A DNA stretch of 64,000 bases from assembly GCF_932526225.1 (NCBI RefSeq), contig NC_064045.1, positions 9,356,022 to 9,420,021 of the forward strand. The letters run 5' to 3'. The translations under genes and the position numbers were made by a program. Below, piece after piece: positions 58,990-62,003 of this stretch. The notes under the pieces are model-generated. The model was not told the origin of the DNA and did not search any database. It worked only from the letters and a program-made list of their open reading frames with translations. Within the stretch, counting starts at the first letter, position 1. Every line of letters begins with the position of its first letter. This DNA comes from Nematostella vectensis. Lineage: Eukaryota; Cnidaria; Anthozoa; Actiniaria; Edwardsiidae.

Positions 58990-61900
58990 ACTTATGGGAC
59001 CGTTCCGCCGCCCCTGATGGCAGGGCGCTCGTGACCGAAAGCCGACTGCAACATTTTGTTACTAGGCTAGAGTATGATAGTGGCGTTTACCAGAGCATAA
59101 TTATGGCGTGACTAGATTAACATAGTGGCCTTACAATAGTGACGTTACCATAGTGTGTTCGTAGCGTAAGTATGACAGATGCGTAACGAGACCAAAATCG
59201 CCGATTTTATGACAAGTATTTAGCTAGCCGATAGGCTAACAATATTTCGTTGGTAATGCCATTTAAAGGTTTTAAAAAACCTTTCACTTATATCAATCTA
59301 GCCAAAACAAAGCATAGATTAACTTTAAAATTCTGAAAAGGGAACTGAATTTTATTGAAATTTGAATTTTCTACAGTTCTTTGAAAATTTTACTGGCCGC
59401 GCGAAGGGAGATTGAATCGAGTGAATAATTCCAAGTTTTGGCGGGAAAATCTGAAACAACGTATTTTCCTTAAATCCGTTAAAATTCAGAGACGGCAATA
59501 CCACAAAATATTGGCGAATTGTTTTCTATTGCAATGCTACCCACGATGAAGCGAAGAATAATTTAAAGTCGAGAATTGTATGCGAAAAAATAAAATATCG
59601 TTTTGTTGTAGGTTTCAAAAACAGCGCGCGCTCGTGAGAATGTCGCCATTCTTGATTGCGAATGCAGCGCGCGCGCACAATGCAAAAACAATTCAAAGAC
59701 TAGAAAATATCTGCTAAATTTTGCAGATTTGTTCCCCGAAGTAATCAGGTTAAAATGTAAAGATGACGTTAAAAGTTGTAACCACACAACGTTCTCCAGC
59801 AATAACTAAGAAGACATGAACCTATTTAGCGCGCGCATATGTTTTCTTATGTAATTTGGTTGACATCTCGATCTACGTCACAAATGACGGGACCCGGGCC
59901 TTTCAGTTCACGGCCTTTTTTCCGAAGGTTGACCAAAATACCTCAATATTACAGATTTGAGTTATTCGCGCGAATGCGTGCTTTATAGGGTTCATACGAA
60001 CCTCATACCGTTTGGAAGATGAAAATATAAAGAATTGACAAAGTCAATCAACTCTGAAAGGTTATATGGACTTTAATATCCTTTACGCTCTTTGCTCTTT
60101 TACAGACCGCCCCCTGAAACCACTATCCACCCCTTCCCCAACTCCCCCCCCCCCACTTATACGCTAGTGACCGAAAGCCGACTGCAACATTTGGTTACTG
60201 AAGCCAGAGTATGATAGTATTCTTTACGCTCTTTGCTCTTTCGCAGACCGGTGTTTTGTACGGAGTCTCGTTTTTGGCAGTGGCCATAATGCTACCCATA
60301 ATGACAAGATTAGCAGATTTCATGAATACCAAGGAAGTCATGTCAATGACAAACATCCGTAAACTATTCACATGTGGCGGTGAGTAACCCAAACACTTAA
60401 TATATATACGACTGTTCCAAATAAGGCTACATTCGTAAAATCCATTTGTCGTAGCCCGAAGTGCTTCACGGGAGAAAGAAACGCAAGGGTATGTCTATAT
60501 GTATACAGATGTAACATTCAAGTTTATGTGCCTTTAAACAATCACAAGGCTTTCAGTAGCGGAGGGTTATGTTGAGAGCAGTTTTCTTTCCGAGAGTACG
60601 CGAACTCGCTTGTAGTTCACTTTGTTGATTTTTGATAATGACAATAATGATGATGATACTTTTCTCGTAGGCTGTTTTCTTCAGTGTATTTGCCTCATCA
60701 CAGTGGCTTATACACCCTATAAGGTGGTGCCTATCGTCATTGGTTTAGGTTCCATAGCCACTATGTATGTTGGTGCGGGCGTCAACCCGTTCGATATCGC
60801 ACCCCGGTACTCTGGTATCATAATGGGAATGGCCAATACTCTTAAGACGTTCAATGGAATTATGGGACCACTAGTTGTTGGACTAATCGTAAAATCTGAG
60901 GTAAAAAGTTATAAATGCTTTTATTATAAAAAATGCATGCATGTCTGATAGATAATTTTCAACCAAATACACATTATAGTACGAAATAGAATTGTTATTA
61001 GTCTAGTCCATACCAGCCCTATCCCCACTCTTGTTACGTCTAGCCCTAGCCCCACCAAGTTATGTCTAGCTCTAACCCCACTCAAGTAACGTCTAGCTCT
61101 AACCCCACTCAAGTAACGTCTAGCTCTAACCCCACTCAAGTAACGTCTAGCTCTAACCACACTCAAGTAACGTCTAGCTCTAACCCCACTCAAGTAACGT
61201 CTAGCTCTAACCCCACTCAAGTAACGTCTAGCTCTAACCCCACTCAAGTAACGTCTAGCTCTAACCCCACTCAAGTAACGTCTAGCTCTAACCCCACTCA
61301 AGTAACGTCTAGCTCTAACACCATTCAAGGTACGTCGAGCCCTATCCCTACTCAAGTTACGTACAGCCCTCCAACCCCTTAAAGGTTACATCTAGCCCCA
61401 AAAATGTTTAAGTCCAGAACTGCGAAGGAAATCATGACCGCGTCATACTTAACAATAAAACCACGCCATCTGATCGGCCCGACATTTTCCCAGCTCACTT
61501 TAACCAACCCAAGCTGTACTCCCTAGCCATTGAATTAGTCACGCAAGCATAATTTCAGTAAACGCATGGAAATTGATAATTTTTCATTTTAAAACAATTT
61601 TGGCGCTCAACAGTCTCCAAAATAATTTCCACGGCGAAGCATGAATCTGGACCCTTTAAGGTGCAGGATTTTCTTTCATCATGAAACCCCACCCTAAAAA
61701 CTTTGCGGCCTCTTCCTTAGTAAAACCATAAACCATTCAAATCCAACCATAAACTAAAATCCAGAAAGCATGCCCGATGCTTTTTGCGCAAATAATGCAG
61801 CTATAATTTACATCCCATTTTTTAATTCACAGAGTATCCACGAATGGAGCATCGTGTTTCTTCTAATCGCTGCTATTGTGTTCTGCGGAGCAGTGTTTTA

Positions 61901-62003
61901 CGCAATCAATGCGTCGGGCGAGCTGCAGCCGTGGGCGGCAACGCCTGACATCTCTCTACTCTCAAAGGAAGTAGAGCCACCAAAGAAAGAGACTACGTCG
62001 TGA
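24385..62003 (+). CDS. SLC17A-like: SLC17-family anion transporter, copy 3 (intact, 38 kb)
   Basis: Nine exons: 24385-24694, 38518-38717, 39376-39463, 57172-57258, 58034-58167, 58459-58608, 60247-60379, 60671-60900 and 61833-62003. They sum to 1,503 bases, a 500-residue protein with no internal stop and canonical splice sites throughout. The domain plan is N-tail, TM1 with Arg67, lumenal NGT sequon, TM2-6, charged central loop, TM7-12 and the AINASGELQPWA tail. SLC17 members are multi-pass anion carriers of lysosomes, vesicles or plasma membrane; the exact substrate cannot be assigned. Introns 1 (13.8 kb) and 3 (17.7 kb) are swollen by a Polinton and by nested LINE/LTR elements. Exons 3, 4, 5, 8 and 9 differ clearly from copies 1/2, while exons 1, 2, 6 and 7 are almost identical. 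This is the only copy likely to yield full-length protein. Confidence 0.85.
24695..25389. other. intron 1 of copy 3, before the Polinton
   Basis: Homology to copies 1 and 2 stops near 24903. The rest is unique AT-rich sequence with a poly-C run (about 25189-25206). No gene. Confidence 0.55.
25520..25877. repeat. left terminal inverted repeat of the Polinton
   Basis: The inner 78 bases (25800-25877, ending CTGTAGTATACC) are nearly a perfect inverse of 35476-35553. Similarity continues outwards through the AGCGAGCTAAAAAGC and GCGCGAAGCG words. Sub-terminal repeats of the ACGGGCTGGGGGGCGCGG type occur twice on each side. The outermost end is not resolved. Confidence 0.75.
25891..26181 (+). CDS. 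Cys-rich small protein (putative zinc-binding)
   Basis: The start MKCGKDYCGW at 25891 is preferred because the upstream part of the frame lies in the terminal repeat. The roughly 96-residue product has paired cysteines (MKCGKDYC, CGQRCMDTYC, CRICGIGTQ, CRPCGANR) spaced as in small zinc-ribbon/knuckle proteins, then an Arg-rich tail. Polintons often encode a short zinc-binding ORF near one end; the role is unknown. Its 3' end runs into a 72-bp tandem duplication. It is one of the few ORFs in the element without an obvious break. Confidence 0.55.
   Translation: MKCGKDYCGWLKIGHANTCGQRCMDTYCKVHLQRLRKGSPLPVQCRICGIGTQSETRLCRPCGANREGQRMRGVERRAREWFALVLSDIAARGTGN
26139..26282. repeat. 72-bp tandem duplication (two units)
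   Basis: Units 26139-26210 and 26211-26282, both beginning ACTCGTCCTGTCTGACATCG and ending at ACCCAAAC/GCCCAAAC, differ at a handful of bases. The second unit ends one base before the ATG of the 258-codon ORF, so the duplication doubles that gene's upstream region. Confidence 0.85.
26283..27059 (+). CDS. 258-residue ORF, probable N-terminal region of the Polinton DNA polymerase gene
   Basis: Open from MDAYIEEILNSMPDKEAP to TGA. It is rich in acidic and Pro residues with LVKRWNQIAVGALEGIDAG and YLVYVRYELRPLPEQ stretches and no catalytic motif. The next 480 bp carry a related broken reading frame, which suggests this is the non-catalytic amino-terminal part of a long polymerase-B polyprotein as found in Polintons. 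That assignment rests on position and remembered family resemblance, not on a motif. The exonuclease and palm motifs (such as DTDS) are absent, so the rest of the gene has been deleted. It could instead be an independent protein of unknown role. Confidence 0.4.
   Translation: MDAYIEEILNSMPDKEAPAALAGLVQNILDEDIPDDVKHKLLKPLVPAKVWTEEVRREFHPLLPGRRLKGPESFDPKKYYSLFVGGAHLRFPSVDATLRGQDISAGVYQEIRDLGGAGVIAPKPFMRWPDINDDGSVWWVSHERESLRANAVLPPVLEMVDPDRRYRLFTVVGKTPAEPLAPITEEEGRSEHKIGGSLVKRWNQIAVGALEGIDAGIWEKGREYLVYVRYELRPLPEQKFEPGSMFEREGVTPSLTVL
27060..27545 (+). pseudogene. broken continuation of the polymerase-region ORF
   Basis: After the stop at 27059, coding-like sequence resumes in another frame (ILEQFDKKLATTG, DLFEMEKKLEVKLVAVDALG). 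It meets a TGA at 27250-27252 where a Trp codon would fit, then continues with HNNHAWAELPTEPPAI and, after further shifts, near 27545. It then collides with the 3' end of the minus-strand integrase, so an internal deletion probably joined the two. Confidence 0.45.
27434..28591 (-). pseudogene. rve-type (Polinton) integrase, interrupted
   Basis: Minus-strand gene read from 28591. The N-terminal part (GAFLRPIYYARGGFQG, VRKWVSSQPVR) leads into PNRIHQSDLLLLP, holding the first catalytic Asp. An in-frame TAA follows at 28088-28090, and the same frame resumes with the core strand DVASRYKAARPL and VDDGTEFKG, holding the second Asp. Beyond about 27900 the frame shifts and the third catalytic Glu region is not intact. 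RRRATDPWW near the 3' end, in yet another frame, matches the C-terminal domain of Polinton integrases. The enzyme would join element ends to the host chromosome; this copy cannot make it. Confidence 0.72.
28571..28614. terminator. pair of TTCG-loop hairpins
   Basis: Two identical 15-base hairpins, GACACCTTCGGTGTC, at 28571-28585 and 28600-28614, on the 5' side of the integrase gene. The C(UUCG)G loop is an unusually stable tetraloop in RNA. They could end or process transcripts of the upstream gene, or mark the 5' leader of integrase mRNA. The role is inferred only from position. Confidence 0.45.
28674..28699. promoter_or_regulatory. perfect 26-bp palindrome
   Basis: CTTATACGTATAC followed by its exact complement, located between the integrase gene and the 141-residue gene. 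A possible dimeric protein binding site or hairpin; function unknown. Confidence 0.5.
28724..28742. terminator. hairpin at the end of the 141-residue gene
   Basis: GATGCAGC, loop TTT, GCTGCATC; it overlaps the stop codon of the minus-strand gene. The terminator or processing role is inferred from position. Confidence 0.4.
28741..29166 (-). CDS. 141-residue Polinton protein with C-terminal hydrophobic segment
   Basis: Intact minus-strand ORF starting MASIAILVDG. The middle is strongly charged and Gln-rich (KYQRDYGRYQQRQQKIPDW, probably helical), and the end has a hydrophobic stretch (ELAYIGAGALAIGYIASRL). I do not recognise a named family; the length and layout suggest a small virion- or membrane-associated protein. 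Its stop codon overlaps the hairpin at 28724-28742. It is one of the better-preserved genes of the element. Confidence 0.55.
   Translation of the reverse strand: MASIAILVDGAVPNATAFVGGNYLAKFLSNDESPALAEKEKHDKALEKYQRDYGRYQQRQQKIPDWQEQSRERGALAKQNFTDTNYALKLYNHTRPKQSMESMRAPELSDYYIPSKTQKNVELAYIGAGALAIGYIASRLL
29251..29445 (-). CDS. 64-residue basic/hydrophobic ORF
   Basis: Start at MSTTQQIKITK is preferred over an upstream Met at 29529. The N-terminal half is basic (SHNRPRRRYR); the C-terminal half (MTAAVAGAVALKGYLKDQK) could be a short membrane or amphipathic segment. A 30-bp hairpin (29329-29358) lies inside, directly before an internal ATG (MNYAKM). A 28-residue protein from that ATG is the alternative. 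No family recognised. Confidence 0.4.
   Translation of the reverse strand: MSTTQQIKITKTISHNRPRRRYRLVSAGIVVHGPNAMNYAKMTAAVAGAVALKGYLKDQKILPM
29329..29358. promoter_or_regulatory. 12-bp-stem hairpin
   Basis: GTAGTTCATGGC, loop GTTCGG, GCCATGAACTAC: a perfect 12-base stem with a TTCG-type loop, overlapping the internal start codon of the small ORF on the minus strand. Confidence 0.45.
29685..29885 (-). CDS. 66-residue ORF with C-terminal TM segment
   Basis: Basic start (MAKWNRLNRAKKKAVQH), then a C-terminal hydrophobic run (SSVIGVAGLLVSLIGL) that looks like a tail anchor. An ATGCC-TTC-GGCAT hairpin (29776-29788) lies within. No family recognised; it may be a small structural or membrane protein of the element. 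Confidence 0.4.
   Translation of the reverse strand: MAKWNRLNRAKKKAVQHVESLVACESQGREGYHAEGIHTPVPESNSAWSASSVIGVAGLLVSLIGL
29917..30180 (-). CDS. weak ORF of about 87 codons
   Basis: It begins with a GTG, not an ATG, and overlaps the end of the upstream broken gene by 17 bp. It may be the frameshifted tail of that gene. The composition (Thr/Pro/Glu, no motif) gives no clue. A 13-base hairpin, ACGCC-GAA-GGCGT, sits at 29964-29976. Confidence 0.25.
   Translation of the reverse strand: MSTRGSSRGLTSVHAHWRVCHPRVDVHLKACHFFSNKIVASQMEEPKGRTSAQHLAEAAEQTTHEPPRTPSALVERITSPELPATRP
30164..30616 (-). pseudogene. small helical protein gene with one in-frame stop
   Basis: Two adjacent ORFs (30365-30616 and 30164-30361) lie in the same frame, separated only by a TAA at 30365-30367 and one codon. 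The first is helical and charged (IADAMEKLAILVASGNS, DDVKRMSAEEVRKYEKRYE); the second continues with DYIINNELRTLCGSL. They read as one protein of about 150 residues broken by a nonsense codon. Its start overlaps the end of the capsid-like gene in another frame. The family is known to me only as a recurrent Polinton-associated ORF without a function. Confidence 0.5.
30568..31563 (-). pseudogene. major-capsid-like protein, C-terminally truncated
   Basis: 331-codon minus-strand ORF starting MSVSDKLDPQ. It is beta-rich (LNPSTASPVETLYVAVP, VTLVPGSLRVGFDLSISG, LVSRLKITFAGETLQDT, LLFEITLATVDQVVVG), in line with the jelly-roll capsid proteins of Polintons. After VRVTIDGMPDKVFSQG the frame passes into unrelated residues rich in Ser/Arg/Pro and stops. 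The expected last part, roughly a quarter to a third of such proteins, is missing. A small deletion or frameshift near 30650 explains this. It would have formed the icosahedral shell. Confidence in the capsid assignment is moderate because it rests on family resemblance. Confidence 0.58.
31564..31647. promoter_or_regulatory. divergent intergenic region with a 14-bp palindrome
   Basis: The 84-bp gap between the minus-strand capsid-like gene and the plus-strand gene at 31648 contains TTAGACATGTCTAA (31603-31616) and a CACGTG (31581-31586). The position between two divergent starts suggests a shared promoter or operator. Confidence 0.5.
31648..32545 (+). pseudogene. Polinton structural/membrane-active protein gene, broken
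   Basis: The acidic N-terminus (MGDVDVDIDDILPG) runs to an in-frame TAA at 31867-31869, and the same frame continues through KGFKLAMGSVAEID and a coiled-coil-like Glu/Arg-rich part. A frameshift near 32240-32300 then moves it into the frame of 32306-32545. That last part holds an amphipathic/hydrophobic tail (GKKLGELLPGLVGSIANF, AWLLILAVAAFLV). An acidic head plus a hydrophobic helix pair resembles small virion-lysis or membrane-interacting proteins, but the role is inferred. It ends 11 bp from the stop of the convergent gene. Confidence 0.5.
32557..34018 (-). pseudogene. Polinton structural protein gene, broken into several frames
   Basis: The first 293 codons (33137-34018) are open: a helical Lys/Ala-rich start, then a globular part with LNFAVWCATAGCGVS, RFHVYFTTRRILYELGAPLP and NHGLGDVFVFYPGEG. 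Downstream the product continues in other frames (ALGRIGRSVEAFVYAVLG, then TKLLEDAIIENDIAQSVQ and WLMPSDLVINAQS), and a final hydrophobic tail (AGLSALAVAAAYYLF) ends at 32557. At least two frameshifts are needed. The size and C-terminal anchor suggest a minor capsid or penton-type component, but no motif proves it. Confidence 0.48.
34049..34727 (+). pseudogene. small capsid-associated protein gene, nonsense and frameshift
   Basis: Starts MVVLHTVLPKGGETLYFE. An in-frame TAG at 34160-34162 lies where a Trp codon would suit the context (LFNS stop YNLE). The frame then continues through HHTAESIVEAINHAE to 34450. A shift near 34440 moves to the frame of 34452-34727 (LYICCDIVDRTQC, SSIRIWIRDDRGRR). 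The compact beta-rich product of about 225 residues recalls small capsid/fibre-type proteins of Polintons. Function inferred. Confidence 0.45.
34744..35452 (+). pseudogene. last Polinton gene, two frameshifts
   Basis: Starts 17 bp after the previous gene. The first part (MANSDVSGDSIYPSLPS to 34977) is followed in a second frame by a Gly/Val-rich hydrophobic segment (GPLAGVAGRVGVVGVGAG). In a third frame it continues with LVSKALQDGHISNEEFRL and a very basic tail ending at TAG 35450-35452, 23 bp inside the right terminal repeat. A hydrophobic centre plus a basic tail suggests a membrane- or DNA-contacting virion protein. Family role unknown. Confidence 0.42.
35476..35862. repeat. right terminal inverted repeat of the Polinton
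   Basis: Inverse of 25520-25877, opening GGTATACTACAGGACAGAC. It contains a TATGCC-GAA-GGCATA hairpin (35524-35538) matched by a slightly mutated one at 25815-25829. GCGCGAAGCGCTGGGCAT-type sub-repeats occur twice (about 35673 and 35800). Confidence 0.75.
35936..38517. other. rest of intron 1 of copy 3
   Basis: AT-rich host sequence with a TIR element (36505-37384) and paired CTATCAGGGCT / CCCTGATAGGT words at about 36429-36463 and 37411-37447. The last part before exon 2 no longer aligns with copies 1 and 2 except close to the exon. No gene recognised. Confidence 0.55.
36505..37384. mobile_element. MITE-like element with long inverted ends
   Basis: The left end AGATCC..CGCGCGCACGAATA..CCAATCAG is matched in reverse by CTGATTGGATATTCGTGCGCGCG..GGATCT at the right. 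The inner parts also pair (GTCCCACAAA / TTTGTGGGAC). About 880 bp, non-coding. Confidence 0.65.
38518..38717 (+). CDS. SLC17 copy 3 exon 2
   Basis: 200 bases, same frame and splice sites as copies 1/2. Two adjacent base changes turn Phe into Trp (GSFWGGYMLTQVPGG) without changing length. Confidence 0.88.
38718..39375. other. intron 2 of SLC17 copy 3
   Basis: About 0.66 kb, much shorter than in copies 1 and 2 but with scattered homology to them (GCACATTTATCGATCAAGTAACG-like words). No gene. Confidence 0.55.
39376..39463 (+). CDS. SLC17 copy 3 exon 3
   Basis: 88 bases, GVMVPALYDFWNRFAPYG, with an intact TGG codon at the place of the copy 2 stop. The acceptor is ACTTGTAG and the donor TCCG|GTAAGT. 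Confidence 0.86.
39464..40975. other. start of intron 3 (copy 3): small palindromic repeats
   Basis: No gene. Two related direct repeats begin with a GGATACCTGTGGTATCCCAG-type palindrome (about 39795 and 40257) followed by a T-run and a TTTGTGC/TATTGTGC word. A clean hairpin with arms AAACAGTGAATA / TATTCACTGTTT is at about 40687-40722. Confidence 0.6.
40976..41079 (+). pseudogene. PIF1-like helicase fragment (Walker B)
   Basis: About 34 codons including LIIIDEISMVGNS and LLHIHR, the motif II region of PIF1-family helicases found in Helitron/Helentron elements and their relatives. It ends abruptly where the LINE sequence begins. There is no Walker A motif upstream and no intact gene. Confidence 0.65.
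41068..44227 (-). pseudogene. LINE ORF2 (endonuclease-reverse transcriptase), frameshifted
   Basis: Read from 44227 on the minus strand. The APE-type endonuclease (LSLNVRGLGEYKKCRK, LFLQETHSTKEAE, INSYAPND, GGDFN) spans about 44227-43586. The reverse transcriptase follows with FKDK-like LNAWRPISLINVDSK, FAADFEKAFDSIEHSF, RGTKQGDPVSPYL and the catalytic MFADDTTLF (about 42100). A C-terminal region (LYGRIHVLKSLALSKL) ends at 41068. Three frameshifts (near 43600-43680, 43160-43195 and 42470-42490) and a nonsense codon at 42001-42003 disable it. It would have copied the element's RNA at a nicked target. Confidence 0.75.
44228..44763. other. spacer between LINE ORF1 and ORF2
   Basis: About 540 bp of AT-rich sequence with no ORF. 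A repeated GTCCCTGACCC / TCCCACAG-type block suggests partial internal duplication. Confidence 0.5.
44764..45642 (-). CDS. LINE ORF1 protein
   Basis: Intact 292-codon frame. A Ser-rich basic N-terminus (MKKRKERGSSSSSAS) is followed by a long coiled coil (about residues 55-130, LKEEVGDLKRAFSVQEAQI). Then comes an RNA-binding region opening LDSLEQYTRKNSIEIAGMP, a layout typical of L1/Tx1-type ORF1 proteins, which form trimers and coat the element RNA. That this frame is open while ORF2 is broken may be chance. Confidence 0.7.
   Translation of the reverse strand: MKKRKERGSSSSSASTVSPQPKKFMEVFEKETMAEKGEVSKSTKKQPVTLESIWLVLLEVQANTQGLKEEVGDLKRAFSVQEAQIKDLEKKSVALDTRVSTLGKLVVRVEENAANEEYIEKLKAKLDSLEQYTRKNSIEIAGMPSGTFSCGEVVINMARMLKVDIKTEDIGISHRLEKRKQDKFSPLIARFICRKKKAAFLKAREGLKEVQYWELDLVGLEKPACIDAKVYGRIFVNENLTPARRRILGRALAMRKKKMLFSAWSLDGKIFIKRSEQGMVEKVESLQALDAA
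45780..46017 (+). pseudogene. PIF1/Helentron helicase C-terminal fragment
   Basis: A frame reading VLGTLENKHVKANPKVHEEY, GRLRKIN and then TICLLNIRSLSRHSIDIKHD resembles the region after the helicase core in Helentron-type proteins, where an endonuclease-like module begins (LNIRSL). Together with 40976-41079 it suggests that a helicase gene was split by, or brought next to, the LINE. About 200 codons in between are missing. Confidence 0.5.
46018..46208 (+). repeat. 5' LTR of a Mag-like Gypsy element
   Basis: Begins at about TGTTATG/TGTTTGTAAAGGCC and ends ..ACGCAACA immediately before TGGCGACGAGG. That sequence is complementary to the 3' end of tRNA-Ser and is the primer binding site used by Mag/SURL-type Gypsy elements. 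The exact start is uncertain because no 3' LTR is present for comparison. Confidence 0.6.
46173..48143 (+). pseudogene. Gypsy gag-protease-reverse transcriptase (first part)
   Basis: One open frame of 656 codons; the real Gag start lies after the primer site. Gag has a capsid-like region (WTGWLNSFELYADDTH, YFVPQVNSAFARQAF) and two zinc knuckles (CYQCGNVGH, CRKCGGKNHF). The protease motif is MLIDSGANSN. The reverse transcriptase has VVIVPKRQGEIRLCIDMRQA, LDLKWGYHQLEL and ISDDIIVHG. The frame stops at TAG 48141-48143 in KCQFNT. Coding sequence continues one frame over, so a frameshift has occurred. Fused gag-pol is usual in this clade. Confidence 0.78.
46209..46222 (+). other. primer binding site
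   Basis: CTGGCGACGAGGAT directly after the LTR; it fits a tRNA-Ser 3' end. Seen in sequence; tRNA identity inferred. Confidence 0.6.
48100..49065 (+). pseudogene. Gypsy reverse transcriptase end, RNase H and integrase N-terminus, broken
   Basis: It continues in other frames: VFMGILLSEKGIGPTEERV and EVRSFLGLANFSSRFIPHF, then an RNase H region split by further shifts around 48370-48480 (EVVSDASPVGLGAVLL). Next are LPTEKEALGVVWACEKFHPY and LETDHKPLEVIY and the end motif NIADPLSRL. A following stretch (TTREIERASDRDKELEEV, GELCVIGKLVLRRTRIIIP) is the leader of the integrase zinc domain. No integrase core, 3' LTR or polypurine tract follows; the sequence switches at about 49065. Confidence 0.7.
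49066..52675 (+). pseudogene. decayed copy of a large, Cys-tailed multi-copy gene of unknown function
   Basis: Several consecutive plus-strand frames form one long protein. Head: LKERILDVFPGLAAHTKDRN, GGMLSSLENNIDSDAC. Then LPIYMALKVHGATRDKYLIE, SISYDRIMTISTQLTNSVIE, IPVIxLDQPL-like VVALDQPLFAIAKQIQW, MFGGLHIELA, DEWKKVMDVKFPQFAYWSSV and RWMVAGPEVCRIVEEFE. After a LINE fragment come LWVTYGTGKN, LPVFHAMTGCDTVS, FQGGHVWGQ and a Cys-rich tail (CGCQTGCSGRCKCSK). It reads like a widespread invertebrate transposon-associated family for which I know no function. The middle third, just where the LINE sits, is missing. There are many frameshifts. Confidence 0.5.
51418..51846 (-). mobile_element. second LINE fragment (CR1/Rex-like 3' end)
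   Basis: Minus-strand frame with APVWASLPEYLAELIETVQR, KAIRIIYPCLSYESGL and RRAELCRRFM, the C-terminal thumb region of CR1/L2-type reverse transcriptases. It ends in a TAATAA microsatellite tail (51409-51427 on the plus strand), as these LINEs do. It lies inside the Cys-tailed gene, whose reading resumes right after it. Confidence 0.65.
54409..54478. repeat. small inverted repeat
   Basis: CCAGTCGTTAT and ATAACGACTGG about 50 bases apart; a MITE end or fold-back remnant. Confidence 0.5.
57035..57106. repeat. 72-bp near-perfect inverted repeat
   Basis: Arms of about 27 bases (TCCCTGCTA..CAGAGGCCT..TTTTTTCTC and complement) around an 18-base loop, just upstream of exon 4. A MITE-type fold-back or cruciform-prone site. 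Confidence 0.75.
57172..57258 (+). CDS. SLC17 copy 3 exon 4
   Basis: 87 bases, TM5 region GVYIGLAIFPPVLAQFESS. Several residues differ from copies 1/2 (for example Trp to Ser before FDWPS). Acceptor TTTGCAG, donor TCTG|GTGAGT. Confidence 0.86.
57259..58033. other. intron 4 of SLC17 copy 3
   Basis: About 0.8 kb; lacks the 140-bp array of the other copies. A poly-C tract lies at about 57823-57851. No gene. Confidence 0.55.
58034..58167 (+). CDS. SLC17 copy 3 exon 5
   Basis: 134 bases, nine more than in copies 1/2, adding three residues to the acidic central loop (DDSPISNDEYELPSS). Acceptor CCTCAG|GCG, donor GACATG|GTACAA. Confidence 0.84.
58332..58363. repeat. intronic hairpin element, copy 3a
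   Basis: Same hairpin (loop GAAA) as at 7057 and 19807, in intron 5 of copy 3, with the same preceding GATCAGACTGTTGGATTAAT word. Confidence 0.72.
58459..58608 (+). CDS. SLC17 copy 3 exon 6
   Basis: 150 bases, almost identical to copy 2 exon 6 (VPTPWRKILTSLPVW, LTELPSYLKFGLG); phase 0 at both ends. Confidence 0.9.
58609..60246. other. intron 6 of SLC17 copy 3
   Basis: About 1.6 kb. Poly-C run followed by a CA run (about 58952-58990), a hairpin element at 59214-59245 and a copy-3-only AT-rich block (about 59260-60060) with GCGCGC clusters. The large GCGTGACC block of the other copies is reduced to a few units. No gene. Confidence 0.55.
59214..59245. repeat. intronic hairpin element, copy 3b
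   Basis: GCTAGCC, loop GATA, GGCTAAC; outer stem slightly mutated. Confidence 0.62.
60247..60379 (+). CDS. SLC17 copy 3 exon 7
   Basis: 133 bases, TM8, nearly identical to copies 1/2; acceptor TTTCGCAG, donor GGCG|GTGAGT. Confidence 0.9.
60671..60900 (+). CDS. SLC17 copy 3 exon 8
   Basis: Intact 230-base exon, TM9-TM10, with NPFDIAPRYSGIIMGMANT; about a dozen changes from copy 2. Donor GAG|GTAAAA. Confidence 0.9.
61010..61400. repeat. homogeneous 27-bp minisatellite in intron 8 (copy 3)
   Basis: About nine nearly perfect units of CTCAAGTAACGTCTAGCTCT plus AACCCCA (27 bp) at about 61080-61320, flanked by diverged units. Because 27 is a multiple of three, both strands show repetitive open frames that are not genes. 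Confidence 0.88.
61833..62003 (+). CDS. SLC17 copy 3 exon 9 (terminal)
   Basis: 171 bases, one codon longer than in copies 1/2 (PWAATPDIS), TM12 and tail, TGA at 62001-62003. Confidence 0.9.
   Translation, partial: SIHEWSIVFLLIAAIVFCGAVFYAINASGELQPWAATPDISLLSKEVEPPKKETTS

Noticed and set aside
60924-61382. Repetitive 143- and 106-codon ORFs on both strands
   Set aside because: Direct translation of the 27-bp minisatellite, whose unit is a multiple of three; no start context or conservation.
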